Shown here: piece by piece, positions 21,274-29,513 of the stretch
Numbering within the stretch: the first letter of the stretch is position 1
How the letters are laid out: every line of letters begins with the position of its first letter
Assembly: GCA_050299555.1 (NCBI GenBank)
Contig: JBNKWA010000063.1
Location: forward strand, 1-31,976
Direction: 5' to 3'
Origin: JBNKWA01 sp050299555
Lineage (GTDB): Bacteria > Pseudomonadota > Alphaproteobacteria > Rhodobacterales > Rhodobacteraceae
Length of the DNA: 31,976 bases
Notes under the pieces: model-generated
Told to the model about the DNA's origin: nothing
Database searches by the model: none
The model's input: the letters and a program-made list of their open reading frames with translations, nothing else
Position numbers and translations under genes: made by a program

Positions 21274-21350
21274 GGCCCCGTAGCTCAACCGGATAGAGCA
21301 AGGACCTTCTAAGTCCGAGGTTGGGGGTTCGAGTCCTCCCGGGGTCGCCA
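21274..21350 (+). tRNA. tRNA-Arg (anticodon UCU)
   Basis: The cloverleaf is complete: acceptor GGCCCCG/CGGGGTC (one G-U), D arm GCTC/GAGC, anticodon arm AGGAC-CTTCTAA-GTCCG (closing A-G mismatch), T arm GGGGG-TTCGAGT-CCTCC, and encoded CCA at 21348-21350. The anticodon bases TCT read AGA (and AGG), rare codons in this GC-rich genome. Position 32 is C, the base TtcA thiolates. The 3' end is 22 bases from the end of the convergent dehydrogenase gene. Confidence 0.95.
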
Positions 21351-21372
21351 GAAATCCGCAAACACCAGGGTT

Positions 21373-22311
21373 TCAGTAGCCCGCTTTGCGGTCGACGAGG
21401 TGGTGGAGCGGCTCGCCCCGTTCGGCCCGGGCGATGTTGGCGGCGATCACCGCGGCGGCGGATTCCGGCCGGGTCGCCGAGGCCACATGCGGCGTGACGG
21501 TGACCTTCGGGTGGGCCCAGAACGGATGCCCGGGCGGCAGCGGTTCCTGCCGGAAGACGTCCAGCGTCGCGTGCTCCAGATGCCCCGCATCGAGCGCCGC
21601 CAGAAGCGCCTCGTCGTCGATCAGCGGGCCGCGGCCGGGATTGATGAGGTGGGCACCGCGCGGCAGGCAGGCGATGCGCCTGGCATCCATCACGTTGGTC
21701 GTCGCCGGCGTGTCGGGCAAGAGCAGCACCAGGGTGTCGGCATTGGCGAGCGCGGCGTCGAGGCCCGCGTCGCCGTGGTGGCACTCGATGCCGTCGATCG
21801 CCTTCGGCCGCCGCGACCAGCCGGCGGTGCGAAAGCCAAGGCCCGCCGCAGCCCGGGCCACGGCGCCCCCCAGCTCGCCCAGGCCGAGCACGGTCACCCC
21901 CCGCTGGCTGGCGAGCGGCGGCACGACGGCCGAGCGCCAGACCCCGTCCTGGCCGCGCACGTGGCTGTCCAGCCCCAGATGCACCCGCATCAGGTGGCCG
22001 ATGACATATTCCGACATGCCCATGGTCATGCCGGGGTCGACCATGCGGGTGAGCGGCACGGTGATCGTCGGGTTGCCGACGATGGTCTCGACGCCGGCCC
22101 AGGTCGCCAGCACCGCCTTCAGTCGGGAAAACGGGCGAAAGTCGCGAAGCCCGCCCTCGGGCGAATAGACCACATAGTCGATGCCGGCGGGATCATCGGC
22201 GCGATCGCTGACGACAGCCTCGACCCCTTGCGACGCCAGCGCCGCAGTGAGAGGCGCCTGCCAGCGCGACCACTGACCGGGGCGGTCGGAGAAAAGGACC
22301 GAAGCCACCAT
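21373..22311 (-). CDS. ghrA: D-2-hydroxyacid dehydrogenase, glyoxylate/hydroxypyruvate reductase A type
   Basis: The 312-residue NAD(P)H-dependent oxidoreductase has the Rossmann motif VTVLGLGELGGAVARA, the catalytic Arg region INPGRGPLIDDEALLAAL, Glu in FRQEPLPPGHPFW and the catalytic His in VTPHVAS. It lacks part of the N-terminal catalytic domain of classical members, as GhrA proteins do. Expected substrates are glyoxylate and hydroxypyruvate. The ATG follows the RodA stop with no gap (TGAATG), so it is read as the tail of the cell-shape operon although no functional link is evident. Confidence 0.88.
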   Translation of the reverse strand: MVASVLFSDRPGQWSRWQAPLTAALASQGVEAVVSDRADDPAGIDYVVYSPEGGLRDFRPFSRLKAVLATWAGVETIVGNPTITVPLTRMVDPGMTMGMSEYVIGHLMRVHLGLDSHVRGQDGVWRSAVVPPLASQRGVTVLGLGELGGAVARAAAGLGFRTAGWSRRPKAIDGIECHHGDAGLDAALANADTLVLLLPDTPATTNVMDARRIACLPRGAHLINPGRGPLIDDEALLAALDAGHLEHATLDVFRQEPLPPGHPFWAHPKVTVTPHVASATRPESAAAVIAANIARAERGEPLHHLVDRKAGY

Positions 22312-23451
22312 TCAGCGCGGCCGGTGGATATGCGCGCTTTGCACCAGGCCGAAGCCCGCCATCAGCACCAGCATGGCCGAGCCGCCGTAGGACACCAGCG
22401 GCAGCGGCACGCCCACCACCGGGATCAGCCCCATGACCATCGCCATGTTGGTGGCGAAGAAGAAGAAGAAGGTGGCCGCGATGCCGCCGGTCAGCAGCGC
22501 GCCGAAGCGGTCGCGGTTGCGCATCGCCGAGACCAGGCAGAACACCAGCACCAGCGCGTAAAGGGTCAGGAGCGCCGCACTGCCGACGAAGCCGAACTCC
22601 TCGGCGAAGGTGGTGAAGATGAAGTCGGTGTGCTTCTCGGGCAGGAAGTTCAGCCGCGTCTGGGTACCTTGCATGAAGCCGCGCCCGGTCATCCCGCCCG
22701 AGCCCAGCGCGATCTTCGACTGGGTGATGTGATAGCCCGAGCCCAGCGGGTCGTTGGATGGATCGAGAAAGGTCTCGATGCGGCGGAACTGGTAGTCCTT
22801 CAGAAGCTGCCAGGTGGTGCCCTTGCTCATCATCACCGCGGTCACCAGCCCGACGCCAAGGCCGATCACCGCGGCGAAGTACCACAGGCTGACCCCGGCG
22901 AGGAACATCACCGTTCCGGCGCTGCCGGCCAGAAGAATGGCGGTGCCAAGGTCGGGCTGCACCAGCACCAGCGCCATGGGCACCAGCGCCAGCACGATGG
23001 GCGGCAGGATCCACAGCGGATGCGACACCCGTTTCGGCGGCAGCCAGTCGTAATAGAGCGCCAGGGTCATCACCAGCGCGATCTTCATCAGCTCCGAGGG
23101 CTGCAGCTGCAGCGGCCCGAGGTCGATCCAGCGCTGGGCGCCCTTGGCGTCCGAGCCGATCACGTCGACCAGGATCAGAAGCGCAAGGCCGCCGAGATAG
23201 GCCAGCGGCGTGAGGCTGCGCCAGAAGCGGATATGGACCAGCCCGATACCGATCATCACCACAAGGCCGATGGCAAAGCGGATCATCTGCCGCTCCGACC
23301 ATGGCTCCAGCCGCCCGCCGGCCACCGAATACAGCATCATGAAGCCGATGCAGGCGATGGCCGCGAGCAGCAGCACCACCGCCCAGTTGACGTGCAGCAG
23401 CTTGTGCAGCCCCTGCGGCGTCCGGCGCCGGGTATGTTCCAGATAGCTCAT
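22312..23451 (-). CDS. rodA: Rod shape-determining protein RodA, SEDS peptidoglycan glycosyltransferase
   Basis: RodA polymerises glycan strands during elongation, paired with PBP2. The 379-residue protein has about ten membrane segments. SEDS signatures include GAQRWIDLGPLQLQPSELMKI, VQPDLGTA, the extracellular loop SGGMTGRGFMQGTQTRLNFLPEKHTDFIFTTFAEEFGF and PLPLVSYGGSAM. WIDLG-L-QPSE and the catalytic-loop Asp in HTDF are intact. The ATG overlaps the mrdA stop as ATGA, matching the usual PBP2-RodA coupling. Confidence 0.96.
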   Translation of the reverse strand: MSYLEHTRRRTPQGLHKLLHVNWAVVLLLAAIACIGFMMLYSVAGGRLEPWSERQMIRFAIGLVVMIGIGLVHIRFWRSLTPLAYLGGLALLILVDVIGSDAKGAQRWIDLGPLQLQPSELMKIALVMTLALYYDWLPPKRVSHPLWILPPIVLALVPMALVLVQPDLGTAILLAGSAGTVMFLAGVSLWYFAAVIGLGVGLVTAVMMSKGTTWQLLKDYQFRRIETFLDPSNDPLGSGYHITQSKIALGSGGMTGRGFMQGTQTRLNFLPEKHTDFIFTTFAEEFGFVGSAALLTLYALVLVFCLVSAMRNRDRFGALLTGGIAATFFFFFATNMAMVMGLIPVVGVPLPLVSYGGSAMLVLMAGFGLVQSAHIHRPR

Positions 23452-25415
23452 GCGCGGTCCTGCACGGACCCGCTCCCGGCCGGCGTGTCGGCCTCGGGCT
23501 CGGGTTCCAGCACCTCGGGCGGCTGCTGCGCCTCGCGCTCGGCCCGGATCGCGTCGCGCTCGTTCGCCGGATAGGCGTCGAGCGGCGGCTCCGGCCCCCA
23601 GATCGCCCGCATCATGATGTCGCGCGCAATCGGTGCCGCCGCGGTCGAGCCGCCGCCGCCATGCTCGACCACAACGCACGTTGCGTAATGGGGGTCGTCA
23701 TAGGGCGCGAAGCAGACGAACAGCGCATGGTCGCGCCGGTTCCACGGCAGGTCCTGGTTGCGGGTGACACCGCGGGCGCGTTCATCGGCGGTGATGATGC
23801 GGACCTGGCTGGTGCCGGTCTTGCCGGCCATCTTGACCGTGTCATGGGCGATGCGCGAGCGATAGGCGGTGCCCCGCTGGCTGTTGGAGACGTTGAACAT
23901 GCCCTTGCGCACCAGATTCAGCGCCCAGTCCGAAATCCCCAGCGAGGCCGCTTCCGTCTCGGGCTCGGCGATGCCGTCGATGGCGCGGATCAGCTTCGGT
24001 ATCACCGCCTTGCCCGAGGCCAGCCGCGCCACCATCAGCGCAAGCTGCAGCGGCGTGGCCAGAATGAAGCCCTGGCCGATGCCGGAATTGACCGAATCGC
24101 CGACCTGCCACGGCTCGTTGCGGGTCCGCTGCTTCCACGCCTCGGTGGGGATCAGCCCTTCCGAGACCGCCGGCAGCGGCAGCTCGTGGCGAATGCCGAT
24201 GCCGAGGCGCCGGGCCATGTCGCCGATCCGCTCGATGCCGAGCCGCCGCGCCATCTCGTAGTAGAAGACGTCGCAGGACTGCTGAAGGCTCTTGTTGACG
24301 TCCACATGGCCGTGACCGCCACTGCGCCAGCAGTGGAAACGGCGGTTGCCGACGCGGTAGAAGCCGGGACACCACACCGTCTCGCCGGCATTGACCACCC
24401 CGGCCTCCAGTGCCGCCAGCGCCACCGCGATCTTGAAGGTGGAGCCCGGCGGATAGGCGCCCGACACCGGCTTGTTCGACAAGGGCCGGTGGTCGTTGTT
24501 CAACAGCGCAGTCCATTCCGGCACCGAGATCCCGAAGACGAAGCTGTTGGGGTCGAAACTTGGCGCCGAAGCCATGGCCAGGAGGTCCCCCGAGCGCACG
24601 TCGATGGTCACCGCCGCGGCGCTTTCGCCGGCCATCCGCTTCAGCGTGTAGTTCTGCAGGTCCTTGTCGATGGTCAGGTGCAGGTCGCGACCGGCCTGGC
24701 CCTCGACCCGATCGAGTTCGCGCATCACCCGCCCGACGGCGTTGACCTCGATGCGGCTGGTGCCGGCGCCGCCCCTCAGAAGCGGCTCCATGCGCTGCTC
24801 GACGCCGGTCTTGCCGATCTGAAAGTCGGGGATCTGCAGCAGCGGATCGGGATCGTCGAGCTCGGCCAGGTCCTTTTCGCTGACCGGGCCGACATAGCCG
24901 ACGACATGGGCGGTCGGGTGGCCGTCGGGGTAGTGCCGGGTCAGGCCCACCTCGGGCGTCACGCCGGGCAGGGCCGGCGCGTTTGCCGCGACGCGGGCGA
25001 TCTCCTGCCAGGTCAGGTGCTCGGTCACCGTGACCGGCACGAAGCCCTTCCGCCGCTCGATCTCGCGCAGGACCGTCTCGATGCGCTCCTGCGGCAGCGG
25101 GATCAGCCGCGCCAGCTTGGCCAGCACCTCCTCCGGCTCGCCGGCCTGCTCGCGCACCAGCACCACCTTGTAGTTCGGCCGGTTCTCGGCCATCAGCGTG
25201 CCGTTGCGGTCGTAGATCAGTCCCCGCGCCGGCGGCAGCAGGCGGATGTTGATGCGGTTCTCCTCGGCCAGCAGGCGGTACTGGTCGGCCTGCTCGATCT
25301 GAAGCTGCCGCATGCGCAGGCCAAGGGTGCCGATGACCGCGCCCTGAATGCCCAGCAGCATCAGCCCGCGCCGGGTCAGCGGCCGCTTGGCATCCTTGTC
25401 CGGCTGCCGGCTCAT
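23448..25415 (-). CDS. mrdA: Penicillin-binding protein 2 (class B transpeptidase)
   Basis: It crosslinks peptidoglycan in the elongasome with RodA and MreBCD. The 655-residue protein has an N-terminal anchor (RRGLMLLGIQGAVIGTLGL), a dimerisation domain beginning at RLLPPARGLIYDRNG, and a transpeptidase domain with PGSTFK (Ser325, Lys328), the SxN-equivalent SCD (380-382) and GKTGTSQ. The C-terminal 50 residues after the domain are acidic and Pro-rich. The start is ATG 25415, overlapping the mreD stop as ATGA. A longer frame upstream only shadows mreD. Confidence 0.96.
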   Translation of the reverse strand: MSRQPDKDAKRPLTRRGLMLLGIQGAVIGTLGLRMRQLQIEQADQYRLLAEENRINIRLLPPARGLIYDRNGTLMAENRPNYKVVLVREQAGEPEEVLAKLARLIPLPQERIETVLREIERRKGFVPVTVTEHLTWQEIARVAANAPALPGVTPEVGLTRHYPDGHPTAHVVGYVGPVSEKDLAELDDPDPLLQIPDFQIGKTGVEQRMEPLLRGGAGTSRIEVNAVGRVMRELDRVEGQAGRDLHLTIDKDLQNYTLKRMAGESAAAVTIDVRSGDLLAMASAPSFDPNSFVFGISVPEWTALLNNDHRPLSNKPVSGAYPPGSTFKIAVALAALEAGVVNAGETVWCPGFYRVGNRRFHCWRSGGHGHVDVNKSLQQSCDVFYYEMARRLGIERIGDMARRLGIGIRHELPLPAVSEGLIPTEAWKQRTRNEPWQVGDSVNSGIGQGFILATPLQLALMVARLASGKAVIPKLIRAIDGIAEPETEAASLGISDWALNLVRKGMFNVSNSQRGTAYRSRIAHDTVKMAGKTGTSQVRIITADERARGVTRNQDLPWNRRDHALFVCFAPYDDPHYATCVVVEHGGGGSTAAAPIARDIMMRAIWGPEPPLDAYPANERDAIRAEREAQQPPEVLEPEPEADTPAGSGSVQDRA

Positions 25416-25954
25416 GCCAGCCTCCCAAGGCTGCGGCCGCGTTCGGCGGGTTTTGGCGCCCGCACGACAAGCCCGAAGCGCAGGACGGCGACCGCCACCG
25501 GGTAGGCAACCACGGTGAGGGCGAACACCTGCCAGGTCAGATCGCCGCCGGGCAGCGGCACGAAGGCCGCGATCAGCAACAGCGTCTGCATCATCAGCGC
25601 GATGCCGAAGGTGATGCTGACGGTCAGCCATTCGACCGGGAAGGGCCGGTCGATCAGCCGGTGCCGCTGCACGCGCAGGAACTCCATCGCCAGAAGGAAG
25701 ATCAGCGCCCAGAGCCCCGGCGGCCGCGACAGCATCAGATCGGCAACAAAGCCGACCGCCGCCACCAGCAGGAACGGCAGGTCGTCGGGGCGGCGCACGA
25801 TCCAGGCGGCGGTGACGGCGAACAGGACGTCCGGCCAGGCCCGCCCGCCACGGTCCATTCCGAACGGCAGCAGCGGCAGGTAGATCGCGGTCAGGGCGAT
25901 GATCAGGAAAAGCGCCCGGCCGGTCCAGCGGCGCATCTCGGCGCGGCGGCTCAC
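25412..25954 (-). CDS. mreD: Rod shape-determining protein MreD
   Basis: The 180-residue inner-membrane protein has five to six hydrophobic segments (ALFLIIALTAIYLPLLPFG, FLLVAAVGFVADLML, LWALIFLLAMEFL, LTVSITFGIALMMQTLLLIAAFV, VFALTVVAYPVAVAVLRFGLV). Its position between mreC and mrdA and its topology identify it, since MreD sequences diverge strongly. GTG 25954 overlaps the mreC stop as GTGA; an ATG six codons later is the alternative start. Confidence 0.88.
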   Translation of the reverse strand: MSRRAEMRRWTGRALFLIIALTAIYLPLLPFGMDRGGRAWPDVLFAVTAAWIVRRPDDLPFLLVAAVGFVADLMLSRPPGLWALIFLLAMEFLRVQRHRLIDRPFPVEWLTVSITFGIALMMQTLLLIAAFVPLPGGDLTWQVFALTVVAYPVAVAVLRFGLVVRAPKPAERGRSLGRLA

Positions 25955-26880
25955 TGGCCCAGCTCCTGCGCCGCTTCCATCCCTTCCCTGGGCAGGTCGC
26001 GCGGCAGCGGCGGCGCCGGCAGCGTCGGGCCGATCAGATCGCCCGGCCCGGCGATCTCGGGCCTGTCGGGCGTGTGCAGCACGCGGATGAATTCCAGCCG
26101 CCGATAGTCAGCCGCCATGCGGACCCGCAGGCGCCCGTCCCGCCCCGCCGCCACCTCGCCCACCAGGATGTCGGCGGGAAAGATGCCACCGGCGCCCGAG
26201 GTGAACACCCGGTCGCCCGGCTGCACCCGCTCGGGATCGTCGAGAAAGTCCAGCACCGGGGCGTTGGAATTGTCGCCGGTGACCAGCGCGCGCTGACCCG
26301 ATGGCTGGATGATGCCCGGCACCAGGCTGGAAATGTCGGTCAGCAGCATCAGCCGCGCCGTGGTCTCGCCGACGCCGGCGACCCGGCCGACCAGGCCCAG
26401 GCCGTCGACCGCCGCGGCGCCGTCCTGCACCCCGTCTATGCGGCCGATATTAAGCAGCGCCGACTGGCTGAACGGGCTGCCGCTGTCGGCCAGCACCTCG
26501 CCGGTGATCGAGGTCAGCCGCGGCGACAGGCGCACGTTGTTGAGCGCCCTCAGCCGGGCGTTCTTCTCCTCCAGCTGCAGCGCCGCCTCGCGCCAGCCCT
26601 TCATCCGCTGCAACTCCTCGCGCAGCTCGCGGTTCTGGTTGTAGACCGCTTCCAGCGACTGATAGTCGGCGATCAGCCGGCTGATCCGGGTCAGCGGCCG
26701 GATGGTCCGGTCGAAGCTCGGCAGCGCCTTGTCCAGCAACGCCATGCGCAGCCGCTCGACCCGGGGGCTGTCGATCCGCCACAGCACGAACGTCGCCATG
26801 AGGGCCAGGCACACCGCAGCCAAGAGGAGCCGCCGGAGCAGCCCGAACATGCCAGGTACCTGACCATTGCCGGAGGCCAA
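25951..26880 (-). CDS. mreC: Rod shape-determining protein MreC
   Basis: MreC is a periplasmic scaffold that activates PBP2. The 309-residue protein has a short cytoplasmic tail, a membrane anchor (LLRRLLLAAVCLALMATFVLW), a coiled coil (about 75-120, YQSLEAVYNQNRELREELQRMKGW) and two beta-barrel domains with LNIGRIDGVQDGAAAVDGLGLVGRV and GDRVFTSGAGGIFPADILVGEV. I chose the TTG at 26880 because GGAGG lies five bases before it; the ATG at 26850 has only a weak site. The gene follows mreB by 53 bases. Confidence 0.93.
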   Translation of the reverse strand: MASGNGQVPGMFGLLRRLLLAAVCLALMATFVLWRIDSPRVERLRMALLDKALPSFDRTIRPLTRISRLIADYQSLEAVYNQNRELREELQRMKGWREAALQLEEKNARLRALNNVRLSPRLTSITGEVLADSGSPFSQSALLNIGRIDGVQDGAAAVDGLGLVGRVAGVGETTARLMLLTDISSLVPGIIQPSGQRALVTGDNSNAPVLDFLDDPERVQPGDRVFTSGAGGIFPADILVGEVAAGRDGRLRVRMAADYRRLEFIRVLHTPDRPEIAGPGDLIGPTLPAPPLPRDLPREGMEAAQELGQ

Positions 26881-26933
26881 TCAGCCCTCCACTCGTGATC
26901 CTTGCCTGCCGCGGAGCGTTCTGAAGCGCCCTG

Positions 26934-27974
26934 TCAGCTGCCGAAGTCTATCACATGTTGCAGCTGTGTCTCGAATTCCAGCGTCTTGCCGCTGCCCAGC
27001 GCCACACAGTTCAGGGATTCATCTGCGATCGAGATGGCAAGGCCGGTCTGCTCGCGCAGCGCCAGGTCGAGGTCGCCCAGAAGCGCACCGCCGCCGGTCA
27101 GCATCACGCCGCGGTCGACGATATCGGCGGCAAGGTCGGGCGGCGTCGATTCCAGCGCCGTCATCACCGCCTCGCAGATCTGCTGCACCGGCTCGGCCAG
27201 CGCCTCGGCGACCTGGGCCTGGGTGATCTCGATTTCCTTCGGCACCCCGTTCAGAAGGTCGCGGCCGCGGATCTCCATCACCTGGCCGCGGCCGTCATCG
27301 GGCATCCGCGCCGTGCCGATCGAGGTCTTGATCCGCTCGGCGGTGGACTCGCCCACCAGCAGGTTGTGCTGCCGGCGCAGGTAGTTGATCACCGCCTCGT
27401 CCATGCGGTCGCCGCCAACCCGGACCGAGCGGGCATAGACGATGTCACCCAGCGACAGGACCGCCACCTCGGTGGTGCCGCCACCGATATCCACCACCAT
27501 GTTGCCGGTGGGCTCGGTGATCGGCATTCCGGCGCCGATGGCGGCGGCGATGGGCTCGGCGATCAGCCCCGCCTTCTTGGCACCGGCGCGCAGCACGCTT
27601 TCGCGGATGGCACGCTTCTCCACCGGTGTCGCGCCGTGCGGCACGCAGACGATGATCTTCGGCTTCGCCCAGGCGCCACCCTTGTGCACCTTGCGGATGA
27701 AGTGCTTGATCATCTCCTCGGCGACGTCGAAATCGGCGATCACGCCTTCCCGCATGGGCCGGATCGCCTGGATCGAGCCCGGCGTGCGGCCGAGCATCAT
27801 CTTGGCGTCCTCGCCCACGGCCAGCACTTCCTTCTTGCCGTCCTTGGTGTGGAAGGCGACCACCGAGGGCTCGTTCAGCACGATGCCCTTGCCCTTCACG
27901 TAGACGAGCGTGTTGGCCGTCCCGAGATCGATGGCCATGTCAGAAGAGAAGAGACCCGATAGAAACCCGAACAT
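26934..27974 (-). CDS. mreB: Rod shape-determining protein MreB, bacterial actin
   Basis: MreB forms ATP-dependent filaments under the inner membrane that orient cell-wall synthesis. The 346-residue protein has the actin-fold motifs MAIDLGTANTLVY (phosphate 1), VVDIGGGTTEVAVL (phosphate 2) and VMLTGGGALLGDLD (adenosine). An amphipathic N-terminus, MFGFLSGLF, serves as membrane anchor. Length and sequence are standard. It is the first gene of mreBCD-mrdA-rodA and is divergent from the first P450 gene. Confidence 0.97.
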   Translation of the reverse strand: MFGFLSGLFSSDMAIDLGTANTLVYVKGKGIVLNEPSVVAFHTKDGKKEVLAVGEDAKMMLGRTPGSIQAIRPMREGVIADFDVAEEMIKHFIRKVHKGGAWAKPKIIVCVPHGATPVEKRAIRESVLRAGAKKAGLIAEPIAAAIGAGMPITEPTGNMVVDIGGGTTEVAVLSLGDIVYARSVRVGGDRMDEAVINYLRRQHNLLVGESTAERIKTSIGTARMPDDGRGQVMEIRGRDLLNGVPKEIEITQAQVAEALAEPVQQICEAVMTALESTPPDLAADIVDRGVMLTGGGALLGDLDLALREQTGLAISIADESLNCVALGSGKTLEFETQLQHVIDFGS

Positions 27975-28038
27975 GCCCTGCCCCGATCAGTGCCCGGGGG
28001 CTGGCCTTCTTGCCGGCCGTTACCCCTGCGATGGCCGG

Positions 28039-28068
28039 CTTATAGTCGCTGCCGCGGTCGAAGGTAAA
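28039..28068 (-). promoter_or_regulatory. Candidate promoter of the mreB operon
   Basis: On the minus strand TTTACC (28068-28063) and TATAAG (28044-28039) are 18 bases apart, about 65 bases upstream of the mreB ATG. It is the only AT-rich pair of boxes in the 205-base gap between mreB and the first P450 gene. Confidence 0.45.
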
Positions 28069-28135
28069 GGGCGGCGCACGCGGATCGTCGCCGTCGCGCA
28101 ACGGTTGCGGCGAACGGCGAGGATAGCCGGCGCCC

Positions 28136-28152
28136 GGGCCGGGTCCCGGCCC
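28136..28152. promoter_or_regulatory. GC-rich inverted repeat upstream of the first P450
   Basis: GGGCCGGG-T-CCCGGCCC is a perfect 8+8 inverted repeat centred 36 bases before the P450 ATG at 28180. It could be an operator or a transcript hairpin in the leader. There is no similar copy before the second P450 gene. Confidence 0.4.
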
Positions 28153-28179
28153 CGGCCTTACTCGCCATCGGGGGCAACA

Positions 28180-29394
28180 ATGACACACGCAGCCGCGGCA
28201 CCTGCCGCCGCACCGGACGCCGTTCCCTTCGTCGCCGTCGAGACGCTCTTCGCCGATCCGCCCGGCGCGCTTTCCGCCCTGCGGGACGAGACGCCGCTGA
28301 TCCGCATCGACGAGGCGCACTACCTGGCGCTGCGCGCCGCCGACGTCCTGGCGCTGATGCGCGACCCGCGCACCACCCAGTTGCCGGGGCCCGCCTATGT
28401 CGCCATGGCCGGCATTCCCGACGGCCACGTGGCGCGGTTCCTGTCCGACATCTTCCTTCTGCGCGACGGCGCCGACCATGCGGCCCGCCGCCAGCCCTTC
28501 GCCCGCGCCTTCGCCTATCCGGCCATGCAGGCGCTCAGGCCGCGCCTGCGCGCCATCGTCGAGGCGGCCCTGGCCGAAGTGCCGCGCGGCGAGCCGTTCG
28601 ACTTCACCGCGGCGGTTGCGCAGCGCGTGCCGGCGGAAGCGGTGGCCGGCATCCTCGGCCTGCCGCTGGCCGACGCGGCGCATTTCGCCGGCCTGGTCGG
28701 CATCGTCTCGGCGACGCTTGGCGCACCTTATCCGCTGGATCGGCATGACCAGATCGAAGCCGCCACCGCGGAACTCCATGACTACGTTGCCGCCGAACTG
28801 GCGAGGCGCCGGAACGCCCCGCGCCACGACGCCATGTCGGCCCTGGCAGCCTCGGACAGGCTGGACGAGGCGGCGCAGGTACACCAGGCCATGGGCGTGA
28901 TCCTGGCCGGCAGCGACACGACCCGGGCAGGCTTCACCATGGCGCTCGGCATGCTGCTGCAAAGGCCCGCCGACTGGGCGGCGGTCTGCACCGACCCGGC
29001 GCTGGTCGCCGGGGCCGTGTCCGAGGCGCTGCGCCTCGCGCCGCCGGTGGCTTCGGTGCCGCGCTTCCTGCCCGAGGCGCTCGACGTGGCGGGCTTCACC
29101 CTGCCCGGCGGCTCGCTGCTCAGCCTCTCGACCCTGTCGGCGATGCGCGACCCGCTGCTCTACGCCGATCCGGACCGCTTCGACATCCGCCGCGGCGACC
29201 ATCCCCGGCTGCAGCCGGTCTTCGGCGGCGGTGCCCATCGTTGCCTGGGCGAGGTGCTGGCCCGCGCCGAGATGGAAGAAGGGCTGGCGGCGCTGGCCGC
29301 TTTCGCTCCCCAGGTCGAGCTGGTCGAGCCGCCGGCCATGCTGGGCTTTGCCGGCATCCGCCGCGTCGTGCCGATGACCCTGCGCATTCCCTGA
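28180..29394 (+). CDS. Cytochrome P450, first of a tandem pair
   Basis: The 404-residue soluble class I-type P450 has an I-helix oxygen-activation motif ILAGSDTTRAG, the K-helix ExxR in SEALRLAP, an ADPDRFDIRRGDHP meander and the heme loop FGGGAHRCLGE with Cys355. No membrane anchor is present, so it should take electrons from a separate ferredoxin and reductase, neither encoded nearby. The start is ATG 28180 after GGGGGCAACA; the upstream open frame is low-complexity and overlaps mreB antisense. It is about half identical by eye to the next P450, has the same length, and lies 119 bases upstream of it. The substrate is unknown. Confidence 0.92.
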   Translation: MTHAAAAPAAAPDAVPFVAVETLFADPPGALSALRDETPLIRIDEAHYLALRAADVLALMRDPRTTQLPGPAYVAMAGIPDGHVARFLSDIFLLRDGADHAARRQPFARAFAYPAMQALRPRLRAIVEAALAEVPRGEPFDFTAAVAQRVPAEAVAGILGLPLADAAHFAGLVGIVSATLGAPYPLDRHDQIEAATAELHDYVAAELARRRNAPRHDAMSALAASDRLDEAAQVHQAMGVILAGSDTTRAGFTMALGMLLQRPADWAAVCTDPALVAGAVSEALRLAPPVASVPRFLPEALDVAGFTLPGGSLLSLSTLSAMRDPLLYADPDRFDIRRGDHPRLQPVFGGGAHRCLGEVLARAEMEEGLAALAAFAPQVELVEPPAMLGFAGIRRVVPMTLRIP

Positions 29395-29513
29395 GGGCGC
29401 CGCCGCATCGGCGGGTGACATTTCGCACCGGCGGCGGCGGCCGCACCGTGGTAGGGTCGCGCGCGGGAGGGCCGCGTGGCCATTCCGCGTCCGGCGGCTT
29501 GAGCGAGGCAGCG

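Noticed and set aside
21248..21784. A minus-strand frame ending in a GRTRTPNLGLRRSLLYP-like tail
   Set aside because: This is the well-known artefact of translating a tRNA gene antisense; the rest shadows ghrA.
27910..28179. N-terminal extension of the first P450
   Set aside because: It runs antisense through mreB, and the family N-terminus fits the ATG at 28180.
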